Shown in pieces: positions 26,804 to 35,606 of a stretch of DNA of 64,000 bases. The notes under the pieces are model-generated. The model had not been told where the DNA came from, ran no database searches, and saw only the letters and a list, made by a program, of their open reading frames with translations. Positions within the stretch are counted from its first letter, which is position 1. Every line of letters begins with the position of its first letter. The DNA comes from an uncultured Eubacteriales bacterium (GTDB lineage: Bacteria > Bacillota > Clostridia > Lachnospirales > Lachnospiraceae), in the NCBI GenBank assembly GCA_900314845.1, contig OMWV01000004.1, forward strand, positions 124,001 to 188,000, written 5' to 3'. The position numbers and the translations under genes were made by a program.

Positions 26804-29230
26804 ATGGAAGAGAAGAAGACGATATGTCTGAGAGTATATGGGATCGTCCAGGGAGTCGGATTCCGGCCGACAGTCAGCCGGCATGCCATCACCACCGGTG
26901 TGCGCGGAAGTGTCAGCAATATGGGCCCTTATGTGGAGATCATTGCCCAGGGAGAGGCGGATCAGGTGGAAAAATTTGCGGATCTTGTCATCCATGAGCC
27001 TCCGGTGCGGGCAGTGATTCTGAAATCGGACAGGGAAGAGCTGAGGGAAGACGATGAACGTTTTCGCGTCTATGACAGCTTTGATATCATAGAAAGTGAG
27101 AAAAAGACAGGGGAGATATTTGTCTCGCCGGATATAGCGACCTGTGATCAGTGCAGGCAGGAACTCTTTGATCCATCAAACAGAAGGTATCTGCACCCCT
27201 TTATAAACTGCACCTGCTGCGGACCCAGGCTGACTATACTAGATGGAATGCCCTATGACAGGGTAAGGACTTCTATGGCTGAATTCCCCATGTGCCCTGC
27301 CTGCCGCGATGAGTATACAGATCCGGACTCGAGGCGCTATGACGCCCAGCCTGTCTGCTGCAATGACTGCGGTCCTGAAGTATACCTGTTAGGCAGCGAT
27401 AAGAGGCGCGAGGAGGCTATCCGCCAGGCAAGACGGATGATAGCGGACGGGAAGATCATTGCGATAAAGGGAATCGGAGGATTTCACCTGTGCTGCGATG
27501 CCTCGAATGAGGAGGCTGTGGCCAGGCTCAGGGAGAGGAAGAAAAGGCCGGTCAAGCCCTTTGCCGTCATGATGAGAGATATAGATGCCGTCAGGCGGGA
27601 ATGCCAGCTGGATGATATCCAGGAAGAGATGCTGACCGGTCATCAGAAGCCTATCGTTCTTCTGAAAAGGAAGAAAGGAAACGGCAGGTCCGGTCTGTGC
27701 CAAAGCATATCCCCGGGCAACCCCAAGATAGGAGTTATGCTGCCTTATGCCCCCATCCAGATGCTGATATTCGATTATCCGGGGGATCAGACGTCTGTCT
27801 CAGACTGTCTTGTCATGACAAGCGGCAATATCTCGGGCGCCCCGATCTGCAGAGATGACCAGGATGCCGTCAGCCAGCTGGGCCATCTGTGTGACGCTGT
27901 GCTCTCGCACAACAGGCTGATCCGGATCCGGGCAGATGACTCCGTCATGGATTATTTCCGCGGCCGCCCTTATATGATCCGGCGGTCAAGAGGGTTTGCC
28001 CCTCTGCCCTTTATTGTGGGCGGCGGGCATTTTCAGGGAAGCGTGCTGGCAGTTGGGGGAGAACTGAAGAATACATTCTGCATTTCAAAGAATGATCTTT
28101 TTTACCCTTCGCCCTATATAGGGGACATGGAGGACGTGAGGACCGTCAAGGCCCATATGGAGTCTGTCCGCAGGATGGAAGAGCTTTTGGAAGCCAGTCC
28201 CCAGCTGATCGTGAGCGACATGCACCCAGCCTATCATACTGTGGAGGCGGCCAGAGAGCTGGCACAGAAGCGGGAACTTTTGCATCTGCAGGTGCAGCAC
28301 CATTATGCCCACATCCTGTCCTGCATGGCAGAGAATGAATATACGGATCCTGTCATAGGGATATCATTTGACGGGACCGGCTATGGCCAGGATGGAACGA
28401 TCTGGGGCGGTGAGATCATGACAGCCGATCTTGATTCCTATGTAAGACGGGGAAGCATCCAGCCCTTTATGCAGGCAGGCGGAGATCTGTCCGCCAAGGA
28501 AGGCTGGAGGATAGCGGTATCACTGATCCGGGACTGCCTGGCTGATGTACAGGAAGGCGGTCTGGGGCAGATCATGGACCGGGTGAGTGCTCTTAAGCTT
28601 TGCGATGAAAAGAGCGCAGCTGTCCTGCTCAGGCTGATAACACTTGGAGTCAACAGTGTAAAGTCTACGAGCGCCGGCCGCCTCTTTGACGGCGTGAGCG
28701 CCCTGCTTGGCATATGCAGGAAGTCGACATTCGAGGGAGACGCTTCCATGAGGCTGGAATTTGCAGCTGAGGCCTTTGAGGAGGAACAGAAAGATGAGGC
28801 GGCAGGTATCTGGCATGACATCATGTCACAAGGTCCGGATCTGGCAGCGGATACCGGCCTGGATGCAGCTATCTTAAAGCCTGCTGCCGAGGAAGGCCTT
28901 TACCGCTGCAGGAGTACAGACCTCTTTGCCTGGCTCATGAGGATGCATCTGGAGGGCACAGACCCGGGCAGGCTGAGCTATATCTTCCACGCGGCCCTGG
29001 CTGCCCAGGCAGCTGAGGTCTGCTGCCAGGTCCGTGAGGAGAGCGGGATCAACACCGCTGCCCTTTCCGGAGGCGTTTTCCAGAATCAGCTCTTTCTGCG
29101 CTTTTGCGCAGAATATCTGGAGATGAAGGGTTTCAGAGTCCTGACTCATTCCCTTCTGCCCCCCAATGATGCCGGTATCTGCCTGGGCCAGGCGGTCTAT
29201 GGTGCCAGATATCTGCAAAAAACGAGATAA
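26804..29230 (+). CDS. hypF: Carbamoyltransferase HypF
   Basis: HypF turns carbamoyl phosphate into a carbamoyl group on the C-terminal Cys of HypE, the source of the cyanide ligands of [NiFe]-hydrogenase. All domains are present: acylphosphatase (1-95, VQGVGFRPTV), two zinc fingers (Cys114/117/136/139 and Cys164/167/186/189), a YrdC-like ATP domain (about 205-385), and a Kae1-like domain with HHYAHILSCMAE and SFDGTGYGQDGTIWGGE. The 808-residue length is slightly over the usual 750-780. It lies between the nitrogenase-like pair and hypCDE, unlike ordinary hydrogenase loci where HypA/B or hydrogenase genes are near. Confidence 0.95.
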   Translation: MEEKKTICLRVYGIVQGVGFRPTVSRHAITTGVRGSVSNMGPYVEIIAQGEADQVEKFADLVIHEPPVRAVILKSDREELREDDERFRVYDSFDIIESEKKTGEIFVSPDIATCDQCRQELFDPSNRRYLHPFINCTCCGPRLTILDGMPYDRVRTSMAEFPMCPACRDEYTDPDSRRYDAQPVCCNDCGPEVYLLGSDKRREEAIRQARRMIADGKIIAIKGIGGFHLCCDASNEEAVARLRERKKRPVKPFAVMMRDIDAVRRECQLDDIQEEMLTGHQKPIVLLKRKKGNGRSGLCQSISPGNPKIGVMLPYAPIQMLIFDYPGDQTSVSDCLVMTSGNISGAPICRDDQDAVSQLGHLCDAVLSHNRLIRIRADDSVMDYFRGRPYMIRRSRGFAPLPFIVGGGHFQGSVLAVGGELKNTFCISKNDLFYPSPYIGDMEDVRTVKAHMESVRRMEELLEASPQLIVSDMHPAYHTVEAARELAQKRELLHLQVQHHYAHILSCMAENEYTDPVIGISFDGTGYGQDGTIWGGEIMTADLDSYVRRGSIQPFMQAGGDLSAKEGWRIAVSLIRDCLADVQEGGLGQIMDRVSALKLCDEKSAAVLLRLITLGVNSVKSTSAGRLFDGVSALLGICRKSTFEGDASMRLEFAAEAFEEEQKDEAAGIWHDIMSQGPDLAADTGLDAAILKPAAEEGLYRCRSTDLFAWLMRMHLEGTDPGRLSYIFHAALAAQAAEVCCQVREESGINTAALSGGVFQNQLFLRFCAEYLEMKGFRVLTHSLLPPNDAGICLGQAVYGARYLQKTR

Positions 29231-29314
29231 AGTAAAGGGTTGGCCAGAAGGGCAGGTTTTGCCTTTTGGGCGGCTCAGGATAGAAAATATTTATATAATA
29301 CGGGAGGATAAAAT

Positions 29315-29524
29315 ATGTGCGTAGGATTACCGGCAAGAGTTATGAAAATTGACGGAGGAAGGGCAGTTGTCGATGCCTCCGGCGCTCAGAAGGAGATATC
29401 TTCCGAGCTTCTCTCAGACCTGGAACCCGGAGATTATGTTATGGTACATGCAGGGATCGCCATAGCAAAGATCGGAAGCGACGATATGAGCGAGTCCGAC
29501 CAGATCCTTGACAGCCTGCTGTAA
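29315..29524 (+). CDS. hypC: HypC/HybG-type chaperone
   Basis: A 69-residue protein beginning MCVGLPARVMKI. Cys2 (after Met removal, the N-terminal residue) is the residue that holds iron in the HypC-HypD complex. The VMVHAGIAIAKI strand is typical of the family. An excellent CGGGAGG site precedes it, and a perfect TATAAT (29294-29299) lies in the 84-base gap after hypF, but no -35 was found for it. Confidence 0.95.
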   Translation: MCVGLPARVMKIDGGRAVVDASGAQKEISSELLSDLEPGDYVMVHAGIAIAKIGSDDMSESDQILDSLL

Positions 29525-29535
29525 GGTGAACTGCC

Positions 29536-30579
29536 ATGGGTAATGCAAAAGAAAAAGCTTTGGAGATCATAAGAGCCTATGACGGCCCCCATATCCGGAT
29601 GATGGAGGTTTGCGGGACACATACGCATGAACTGTTCAGGCTGGGCGTGCGCAAGATCCTGCCTCCCCAGGTGGAGCTCATATCAGGTCCCGGCTGTCCG
29701 GTCTGCGTGACCGGTCCGGGTTTTATCGATGAGGCCGTATGGCTGGCTCTTGAGAAGGGAGCAGCGATCTGTACATTCGGGGATCTTGTCCGGGTCCCCG
29801 GCTCAGAGGACAGTCTGGCATCGGCCAGGGCAAAGGGAGCAAAGGTAAAGGTCGTATATTCACCGCCGGATGCGGCAGACTACGCGGCAGACCATCCGGA
29901 CGAGGAGGTCGTATTCCTGTCTGTAGGATTTGAGACAACGACACCTTCATCCTGTGTAGCCTTAAAGAGCGCCCAGGAGAGTGGACTTAAGAACTTTTCC
30001 CTTCTTGTTTCCAACAAGACGATGCCCCAGGCCTATAAGATGCTTAAGGGCAGCGCGGATATCTTCCTTTATCCCGGCCATGTGAACGCTATCGCCGGCA
30101 ATGAAGTCTGTAAGAGCCTGGTCAGCCAGGGAGTCAGCGGGGTTGTGACAGGATTTACCGCCGCGGAGATCCTCACGGCTATTGCCATCTCACTGAAAAA
30201 ATACGGAGAGGGAAAGCCCTTTTTCGTAAATGCTTATCCCCGTGTCGTGAAGGATGAGGGCAATCCGCAGGCTCAGGCGATCGTCGACAAGTATATGGAG
30301 GCCTGTGACAGTGAGTGGAGAGGTCTGGGACTCATTCCCGGATCAGGCATGAAGCTCAGGGATGAGTATGCAGCATTCGATGCCCGCAAAAAGTTCCAGG
30401 TTCCGCCTATGAAGGGCAGAACCAATCCTGCCTGCCGCTGCGGGGATGTCCTTCAGGGCAGATGCAGGCCCGTCGACTGTCCGCTCTTTGGAAAGGCCTG
30501 CACGCCGCTAAAGCCTGTCGGAGCCTGCATGGTATCCGGGGAGGGCGCATGTTCGGCATATTATCAGTACAATGAATAA
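29536..30579 (+). CDS. hypD: HypD, Fe(CN)2CO assembly protein
   Basis: HypD with HypC is the scaffold on which iron receives CN and CO ligands. Visible are MEVCGTHTHEL near residue 25, SGPGCPVCVTGPGF near residue 55, SVGFETTTPSS in the middle, and the cysteine-rich 4Fe-4S end (CRCGDVLQGRC, then CPLFGKAC and further Cys). Length 347 is typical. It is 11 bases after hypC and 18 before hypE. Confidence 0.96.
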   Translation: MGNAKEKALEIIRAYDGPHIRMMEVCGTHTHELFRLGVRKILPPQVELISGPGCPVCVTGPGFIDEAVWLALEKGAAICTFGDLVRVPGSEDSLASARAKGAKVKVVYSPPDAADYAADHPDEEVVFLSVGFETTTPSSCVALKSAQESGLKNFSLLVSNKTMPQAYKMLKGSADIFLYPGHVNAIAGNEVCKSLVSQGVSGVVTGFTAAEILTAIAISLKKYGEGKPFFVNAYPRVVKDEGNPQAQAIVDKYMEACDSEWRGLGLIPGSGMKLRDEYAAFDARKKFQVPPMKGRTNPACRCGDVLQGRCRPVDCPLFGKACTPLKPVGACMVSGEGACSAYYQYNE

Positions 30580-30597
30580 CAGATGAGGAGACATGAT

Positions 30598-31602
30598 ATG
30601 AACGACAGAGTAACGCTTGCCCACGGGGCGGGCGGAAGACAGACGGCAGAACTGATAGATAAGGTTTTTAAGGCACATTTTTCAAATCCCCAGTTTACAT
30701 CGGATGACGCGGCCGTGCTCCAGATGCAGTCGGGAAAACTTGCATTTACGACGGACGGCTTTATCGTCTCCCCTCCCTTTTTCCCGGGCGGGAATATCGG
30801 CAAGCTCAGCATATGCGGTACAGTGAACGATCTGTCCTGCATGGGGGCAAAGCCTCTTTACCTTTCCTGCGCCTTTGTCATTGAGGAGGGATTCGAGATG
30901 GCAAAGCTGGAGGAGATAGCAGCGGCCATGGAAGAGACGGCTGCCAAGGCAGGCGTGAGGATCGTCGCGGGCGATACGAAGGTCGCAGGAAAAGGCCAGG
31001 TCGACCAGCTTTTTATCACGACGACCGGCATCGGTCAGATCCAGGAGGGAATGGACACATCAGGCGCCTATGCAAAGCCGGGCGATAAGGTGATCGTCAG
31101 CGGAGATATCGGCCGCCATGGCTGCACGATCCTGCTTGCCAGAGATGAGTTTGGCATTGACGCGGATGTGACGAGCGACTGCGCTCCCCTCTGGGCCAAT
31201 GTGAAGGCCATGATGGATGTTACAAATGATATCCATGTCATCCGTGACGCTACAAGAGGCGGGGTCGGCACGGTGCTCTACGAGATAGCAGAGCAGAGCC
31301 AGGTCGGCATCCGTTTAGACACCCAGTCTATCCCCGTTCAGGACGGCGTAAAGGGCGTCTGCGGCATGCTGGGACTTGAACCCTTATATCTTGCCTGCGA
31401 GGGAAGGCTTGTCATATTTGCTCTCGCTGATAAGGCTGACGCCCTGGTAGAGGCTCTCCGAGGCTGTGAGAATTCCGAGAATGCGGCCATCATAGGAGAG
31501 GTTACCTCTGATCTTCCCGGCCATGTCATCCTGCGCACGGAGATCGGAGCCCAGACTATGCTCTCAAGGCCTACGGGAGAACTTTTGCCCAGGATCTGTT
31601 AG
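30598..31602 (+). CDS. hypE: HypE, thiocyanate-forming dehydratase
   Basis: HypE dehydrates the carbamoyl group on its last residue to a cyanide donor, using ATP. The product (334 aa from this start) has HGAGGRQT at the beginning, the PurM-like ATP fold with TDGFIVSP and AGDTKV, and ends in PRIC, the required C-terminal cysteine. ATG 30598 is preferred since GAGGAGA lies 8 bases upstream; ATG 30583 overlaps that site. HypCDEF are thus complete in residues, but no HypA, HypB, maturation protease or hydrogenase subunit is seen. Confidence 0.96.
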   Translation: MNDRVTLAHGAGGRQTAELIDKVFKAHFSNPQFTSDDAAVLQMQSGKLAFTTDGFIVSPPFFPGGNIGKLSICGTVNDLSCMGAKPLYLSCAFVIEEGFEMAKLEEIAAAMEETAAKAGVRIVAGDTKVAGKGQVDQLFITTTGIGQIQEGMDTSGAYAKPGDKVIVSGDIGRHGCTILLARDEFGIDADVTSDCAPLWANVKAMMDVTNDIHVIRDATRGGVGTVLYEIAEQSQVGIRLDTQSIPVQDGVKGVCGMLGLEPLYLACEGRLVIFALADKADALVEALRGCENSENAAIIGEVTSDLPGHVILRTEIGAQTMLSRPTGELLPRIC

Positions 31603-31643
31603 GCCATGCGTTTTGCGGGGCAGAAAGAAAGGAGGCAAGGCAG

Positions 31644-32711
31644 ATGAAAGATCTGGACGAGAAGACGATCCGGCTGATCGACAGACTGGAGGCAGAGCAC
31701 TGCCTGACTCTGGAAGAATACAGGTATCTGGTAGAGCATGAAAGCCAGGAGGCAAAGGCCTATATCGCGCCTAAGGCAAGAAGGATCGCAGATCAGGTCT
31801 ACGGGCATGACATCTATGTGAGAGGCCTGATAGAATTCAGCAATTACTGCAAAAATAACTGTTATTACTGCGGCATAAGGGCTGACAACAGCAGGTGTGA
31901 CCGCTACAGGCTGACAGAGGACGTTATATTAAAGTGCTGTGATGACGGATATGATTATGGCTACCGCACTTTCGTCCTCCAGAGCGGGGAGGATCCCTAT
32001 TACACGGACGATATGCTCTGCCGGATCATCTCAAAGATCCGGGAGCGCCACCCGGACTGCGCCGTCACCCTCTCCATAGGGGAGAAGTCTTACGAAAGCT
32101 ATAAGCGGTATTTTGAGGCCGGCGCCCAGAGGTATCTCCTGCGCCATGAGACAGCGGATAAAGATCATTATGGCAAGCTCCATCCTGCCCGGATGTCCTT
32201 TGACCACAGGATGAACTGTGTCAGGCAGCTGCGGGAGATCGGATATGATGTCGGGATCGGCATGATGATCGGCGCTCCCATGCAGACATCCCTCAATCTT
32301 GCCGAGGATCTGAAGTTTATCGAGCAGTTTCAGCCCGAAATGTGCGGCATGGGTCCTTTTATCCCTCATGATGATACGCCATTCAGGGATCAGCCCGCCG
32401 GCACTCTGGACATGACTCTCTATCTTCTGTCCATCGTCAGGCTGATCTGCCCCCATGTTCTTCTGCCGGCGACGACAGCCCTGGGCACGATCCATCCGCT
32501 GGGGCGGGAGATGGGAGTAGAGGCTGGGGCGAATGTCGTGATGCCCAATCTGTCCCCCACGGAAGTGAGACAGAAGTATCTCCTCTACAACAATAAGATC
32601 TGTACGGGCGAGGAATCCGCCCAGTGCAGGGGCTGCCTGCAGGCCAGAATGTCAGGCATAGGCTATCAGGTAGTCGTATCCAGAGGAGACGTAAAAAGAC
32701 CGGTGGCATAA
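31644..32711 (+). CDS. hydE: Radical SAM enzyme HydE
   Basis: HydE is one of three maturases of [FeFe]-hydrogenase and acts on the Fe(CO)2(CN)cysteine unit on the way to the 2Fe subcluster. Radical SAM cysteines are 69, 73 and 76 (CKNNCYYC). A second set, Cys320, 328 and 331, has the same spacing as in Thermotoga HydE. VLQSGEDPYY, RYLLRHET, GIGMMIGAP, PFIPHDDTP and PATTALGTI are family blocks, so this is HydE rather than PylB or BioB. HydF and HydG are not in the window; HydE genes can be unlinked, so whether it serves FeFe hydrogenase or the nitrogenase-like/Hyp system is open. It is 41 bases after hypE and ends the operon. Confidence 0.93.
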   Translation: MKDLDEKTIRLIDRLEAEHCLTLEEYRYLVEHESQEAKAYIAPKARRIADQVYGHDIYVRGLIEFSNYCKNNCYYCGIRADNSRCDRYRLTEDVILKCCDDGYDYGYRTFVLQSGEDPYYTDDMLCRIISKIRERHPDCAVTLSIGEKSYESYKRYFEAGAQRYLLRHETADKDHYGKLHPARMSFDHRMNCVRQLREIGYDVGIGMMIGAPMQTSLNLAEDLKFIEQFQPEMCGMGPFIPHDDTPFRDQPAGTLDMTLYLLSIVRLICPHVLLPATTALGTIHPLGREMGVEAGANVVMPNLSPTEVRQKYLLYNNKICTGEESAQCRGCLQARMSGIGYQVVVSRGDVKRPVA

Positions 32712-32723
32712 GCGCCCAGTCCA

Positions 32724-32775
32724 TTAAGAAAAAATAAGAGCAGCAGGTCACATTCGTGGTCTGCTGCTCTTTGTC
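32724..32775 (+). terminator. Bidirectional terminator between hydE and sufU
   Basis: GAGCAGCAG (32738-32746) pairs with CTGCTGCTC (32761-32769), flanked by AAAAAATAA on the left and TTTGTC on the right, so it can act on both strands. Confidence 0.8.
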
Positions 32776-32814
32776 AGATATATATGCTATTAGAGGATGC
32801 CCGTGATCTTTCGA

Positions 32815-33249
32815 TCACTCTGCTTTGTCCTCATCAAACATCTCTTCCAGTGTGTGCCAGCCAAGTACGGCACATTTTACTCTGGCCGGCATGTGGGAAA
32901 CATCTTCAAGAACAGACGCCTCCTCCAGCTGCCTCTTCTCTTCATCTGTGATCTCGCCCTTTATCATGCGGAGGAAAATGTCCTTGAGCTTCAGGGCTTC
33001 TTCCTTTGTCCTGCCTATTACCAGGTCCAGCATCATGTCAGCGGAAGCCTGGGAGATGGCACAGCCGTCTCCTACATATGCTCCGTCAACGATCTTGTCG
33101 GTGTCATCTACCTTAAGGCTGAGCACGATGTCGTCGCCGCAGCTGGGGTTGACCCCCTCCAGGACGAAGTTGGCCCCCTCCATCTTGTGCTTGTGGAAAG
33201 GATGGATATTGTGCTCTGTCAGGATCTCATTATAAAATGTACTTGCCAT
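32815..33249 (-). CDS. sufU: SufU, Fe-S assembly sulfur-transfer/scaffold protein
   Basis: A 144-residue NifU/IscU-type protein of the SufU group. Cysteines lie in NPSCGDD, GCAISQAS and KCAVLGWHTL, and the insertion between them (about residues 75-110) is typical of SufU rather than IscU. In Firmicutes SufU receives sulfur from SufS, with a zinc ion on these ligands. Last gene of the suf operon, 22 bases after sufS. Confidence 0.94.
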   Translation of the reverse strand: MASTFYNEILTEHNIHPFHKHKMEGANFVLEGVNPSCGDDIVLSLKVDDTDKIVDGAYVGDGCAISQASADMMLDLVIGRTKEEALKLKDIFLRMIKGEITDEEKRQLEEASVLEDVSHMPARVKCAVLGWHTLEEMFDEDKAE

Positions 33250-33271
33250 TGTGATCTGCCTCCCTTACAGC

Positions 33272-34507
33272 TCAGTCTTTAAAGCCCATCTCGCCGCGAA
33301 GCTTTGAGACAGCATCTACAAGTCTGTCAATCTCATCCTCGGTGTTGTAAAATGAAAGACTGGCCCTTGAGGTAGAGAATACATCAAAATGTCTCATGAG
33401 AGGCTGAGCACAGTGATGGCCAGCCCTGATATCCACATTCTGAGAATCCAGAATGTAGGCAACATCGTGGGGATGCACGCCGTCTATCGTAAATGTCAGG
33501 ATACCGTGGTGATCCTCGGGTTTATCGGAACCGAGGATGTGCAGGTGGGGAACAGCTTTCAGCTTATCCATGGCGATCTGAGTGAGAGCCTTCTCTCTGG
33601 CTTCGATCGTGTCAAATCCTATGTTCTGAATGTAACGAATCGCAGCCTCGAGACCGACGGCGCCGCCTGCGTTTACCGTACCTCCCTCAAATTTGTGAGG
33701 GATCTCGGAAAATTTAGCGTCAAAACGGGAAACAGAATCTATCATCTCTCCGCCGAAGAGGAAAGGAGGCATCTTCTCGAGAAGGTCTTTTTTGCCATAG
33801 AGAACACCGATACCCATGGGAGAGTACATCTTGTGGCCTGAAAATGCCATAAAATCTACGTCCAGATCCGTCACGTTCACGGGGATGTGGGGAACGCTCT
33901 GGGCTCCGTCACAGACGAAGATCGCTCCGTGTTCATGGGCGATGGCGGCAAATGTCTTCACGTCGTTGACTGTTCCCAGGACATTGGACAGCTCGGTCAT
34001 GGCGACGATCTTTGTCTTGTCTGTGATAGCTGCCTCGAAGGCCTCCCTGCTGATCTTGCCCTGCTTATCGCAGTCTACATATTTGAGGACCGCGCCCGTG
34101 GCTTTTGCTGCCTGCTGCCAGGGGATCATGTTGCTGTGATGCTCCATGATGCTGATGAGGATCTCATCGCCCTCGTGCAGGAAATTCCTGGCATAGCTGT
34201 AGGCAACAAGGTTCAGGCTCTCTGTCGTGTTCCTTGTAAATATGATCTGATCACTGTCGCCTGCGCCAATGAAATCAGCGACGGTCTTTCTGGCACCCTC
34301 GTAGGCCTCTGTCGCAGCAACGCTGAGCTTGTAGAGCCCCCTTAAAGGGTTTGCGTTCAGAGATCTGTAATATTCTTCAACTGCCTTGATCACGCATTCC
34401 GGCTTCTGAGTCGTAGCGGCATTGTCAAGGTATGCTGTCTCATCATTTAAAATGGGAAAAGCACTGCGGATCTTCGCGTCATCCGCCTTATTATAAACTC
34501 CGCTCAT
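33272..34507 (-). CDS. sufS: SufS cysteine desulfurase
   Basis: Pyridoxal-phosphate group II cysteine desulfurase of 411 residues. The PLP lysine is in FSGHKMYSPMG, the catalytic cysteine in RAGHHCAQPLM, and the N-terminal YLDNAATTQKP block is normal. It supplies persulfide to SufU. The first base of its ATG is shared with the last base of the sufD stop, so it is translationally coupled. Confidence 0.96.
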   Translation of the reverse strand: MSGVYNKADDAKIRSAFPILNDETAYLDNAATTQKPECVIKAVEEYYRSLNANPLRGLYKLSVAATEAYEGARKTVADFIGAGDSDQIIFTRNTTESLNLVAYSYARNFLHEGDEILISIMEHHSNMIPWQQAAKATGAVLKYVDCDKQGKISREAFEAAITDKTKIVAMTELSNVLGTVNDVKTFAAIAHEHGAIFVCDGAQSVPHIPVNVTDLDVDFMAFSGHKMYSPMGIGVLYGKKDLLEKMPPFLFGGEMIDSVSRFDAKFSEIPHKFEGGTVNAGGAVGLEAAIRYIQNIGFDTIEAREKALTQIAMDKLKAVPHLHILGSDKPEDHHGILTFTIDGVHPHDVAYILDSQNVDIRAGHHCAQPLMRHFDVFSTSRASLSFYNTEDEIDRLVDAVSKLRGEMGFKD

Positions 34508-35595
34508 TATTCCGCCTCCGTATTGTAATGTCTGTCCTGATAAGAACTGATCTCATTTCTTGTCTGCTCGTCAGGGATGAGAGCGCTAACCGCGTCTATC
34601 CTGGCCCTGGCCATCATCTCATAAACATGCTGCTCGTCCAGGCCTCTTGACTGAAGATAGAAGAGGAGGGACTCGTCCAGCCTTCCGATCGTAGCGCCGT
34701 GATTGCCGACGACATCTTCCTCATCGCAGAGGATAAGAGGAATGGTCTGGTTGACAACGTCGTCATCTATCAGGAGAACATCCTCCTTCTCATTGCCGAC
34801 GGAGCCCGCGCAGCCTCTGTGAAGATCTATGGTGCCCCTGAAAAGCTTGTGGGCGGTATTCCTGAGAACGCCGGACGCGTTGATCAGGCTCTCTGTCTTC
34901 TTGGCGGGATGGTCTGCCACATAGTTGATATCAAGCTTTCCATTGCCGCCGACAACATAGCCAAGGTCAGCTCTGAAATAGCTCTGTTTTCCCTTAAGGT
35001 CTGCCCTTGTTCCAAGATAGGTCTGTCCGTTGCCCAGAACGATCTGGATCACCTCGATGCGGCCGTTGTCATCGCACTCACCGCCTATATCGTTAAGGAA
35101 GGTAAAATGCTCGCCCAGGGTCTGTACCTGGATGATATGAAGGACGGCTCCCTGAGCAACGTGATATCTTGTCTGAACAGCCGCAAGGCTGTCCACTGCC
35201 GCATCCTCGTCGTCTGTGCCAAACTTCATGATAACGGTCATCTCACTGCCGGCAGCAGCGGTCAGGTCAACATTGTTTATATCGCGGCAGCCCGGCTGGT
35301 AATTAAAATCAAGCCTGAGGGGCTCTGTGATCTTTTTGCCCTCTCCCGCGGTATAGCTGCAGGAGGAGACGCCGGCGCTTACGCTGAGAGCGCTCATCTC
35401 GGGGCCCATTCCTGTCTTGGCATCCGCGTATCGGGAAGCGTCAAGAGTCTCGGCGTTTATGCCGCCGGGAACCTGAGCTTTCATGTCTCCTGTCTTTTCT
35501 ACTTTAACGCCTTCTATATGCGCCTCATTCATCCTGAGCCAGTTCCAGGTGATGGAGGGCAGGCGGTTTACTTTCATATTAACTGCACTTTCCAT
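34507..35595 (-). CDS. sufD: SufD, scaffold subunit
   Basis: A 362-residue SufB/D-family beta-helix protein, with C-terminal GATIGRLDESLLFYLQSRGLDEQHV and DAVSALIPDEQ. It forms the SufBC2D scaffold. ATG 35595 follows AGGAGG by 7 bases; MKVNRLP further on is less likely as a start. It lies 11 bases after sufB in the same transcript. Confidence 0.94.
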   Translation of the reverse strand: MESAVNMKVNRLPSITWNWLRMNEAHIEGVKVEKTGDMKAQVPGGINAETLDASRYADAKTGMGPEMSALSVSAGVSSCSYTAGEGKKITEPLRLDFNYQPGCRDINNVDLTAAAGSEMTVIMKFGTDDEDAAVDSLAAVQTRYHVAQGAVLHIIQVQTLGEHFTFLNDIGGECDDNGRIEVIQIVLGNGQTYLGTRADLKGKQSYFRADLGYVVGGNGKLDINYVADHPAKKTESLINASGVLRNTAHKLFRGTIDLHRGCAGSVGNEKEDVLLIDDDVVNQTIPLILCDEEDVVGNHGATIGRLDESLLFYLQSRGLDEQHVYEMMARARIDAVSALIPDEQTRNEISSYQDRHYNTEAE

Positions 35596-35606
35596 TCTTA
35601 TTCCTC

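Noticed and set aside
29231-29314. Separate promoter and terminator between hypF and hypC
   Set aside because: A perfect TATAAT at 29294 lacks a -35, and the CCAGAAGG/CCTTTTGG hairpin has no T run after it. Treated as one operon.
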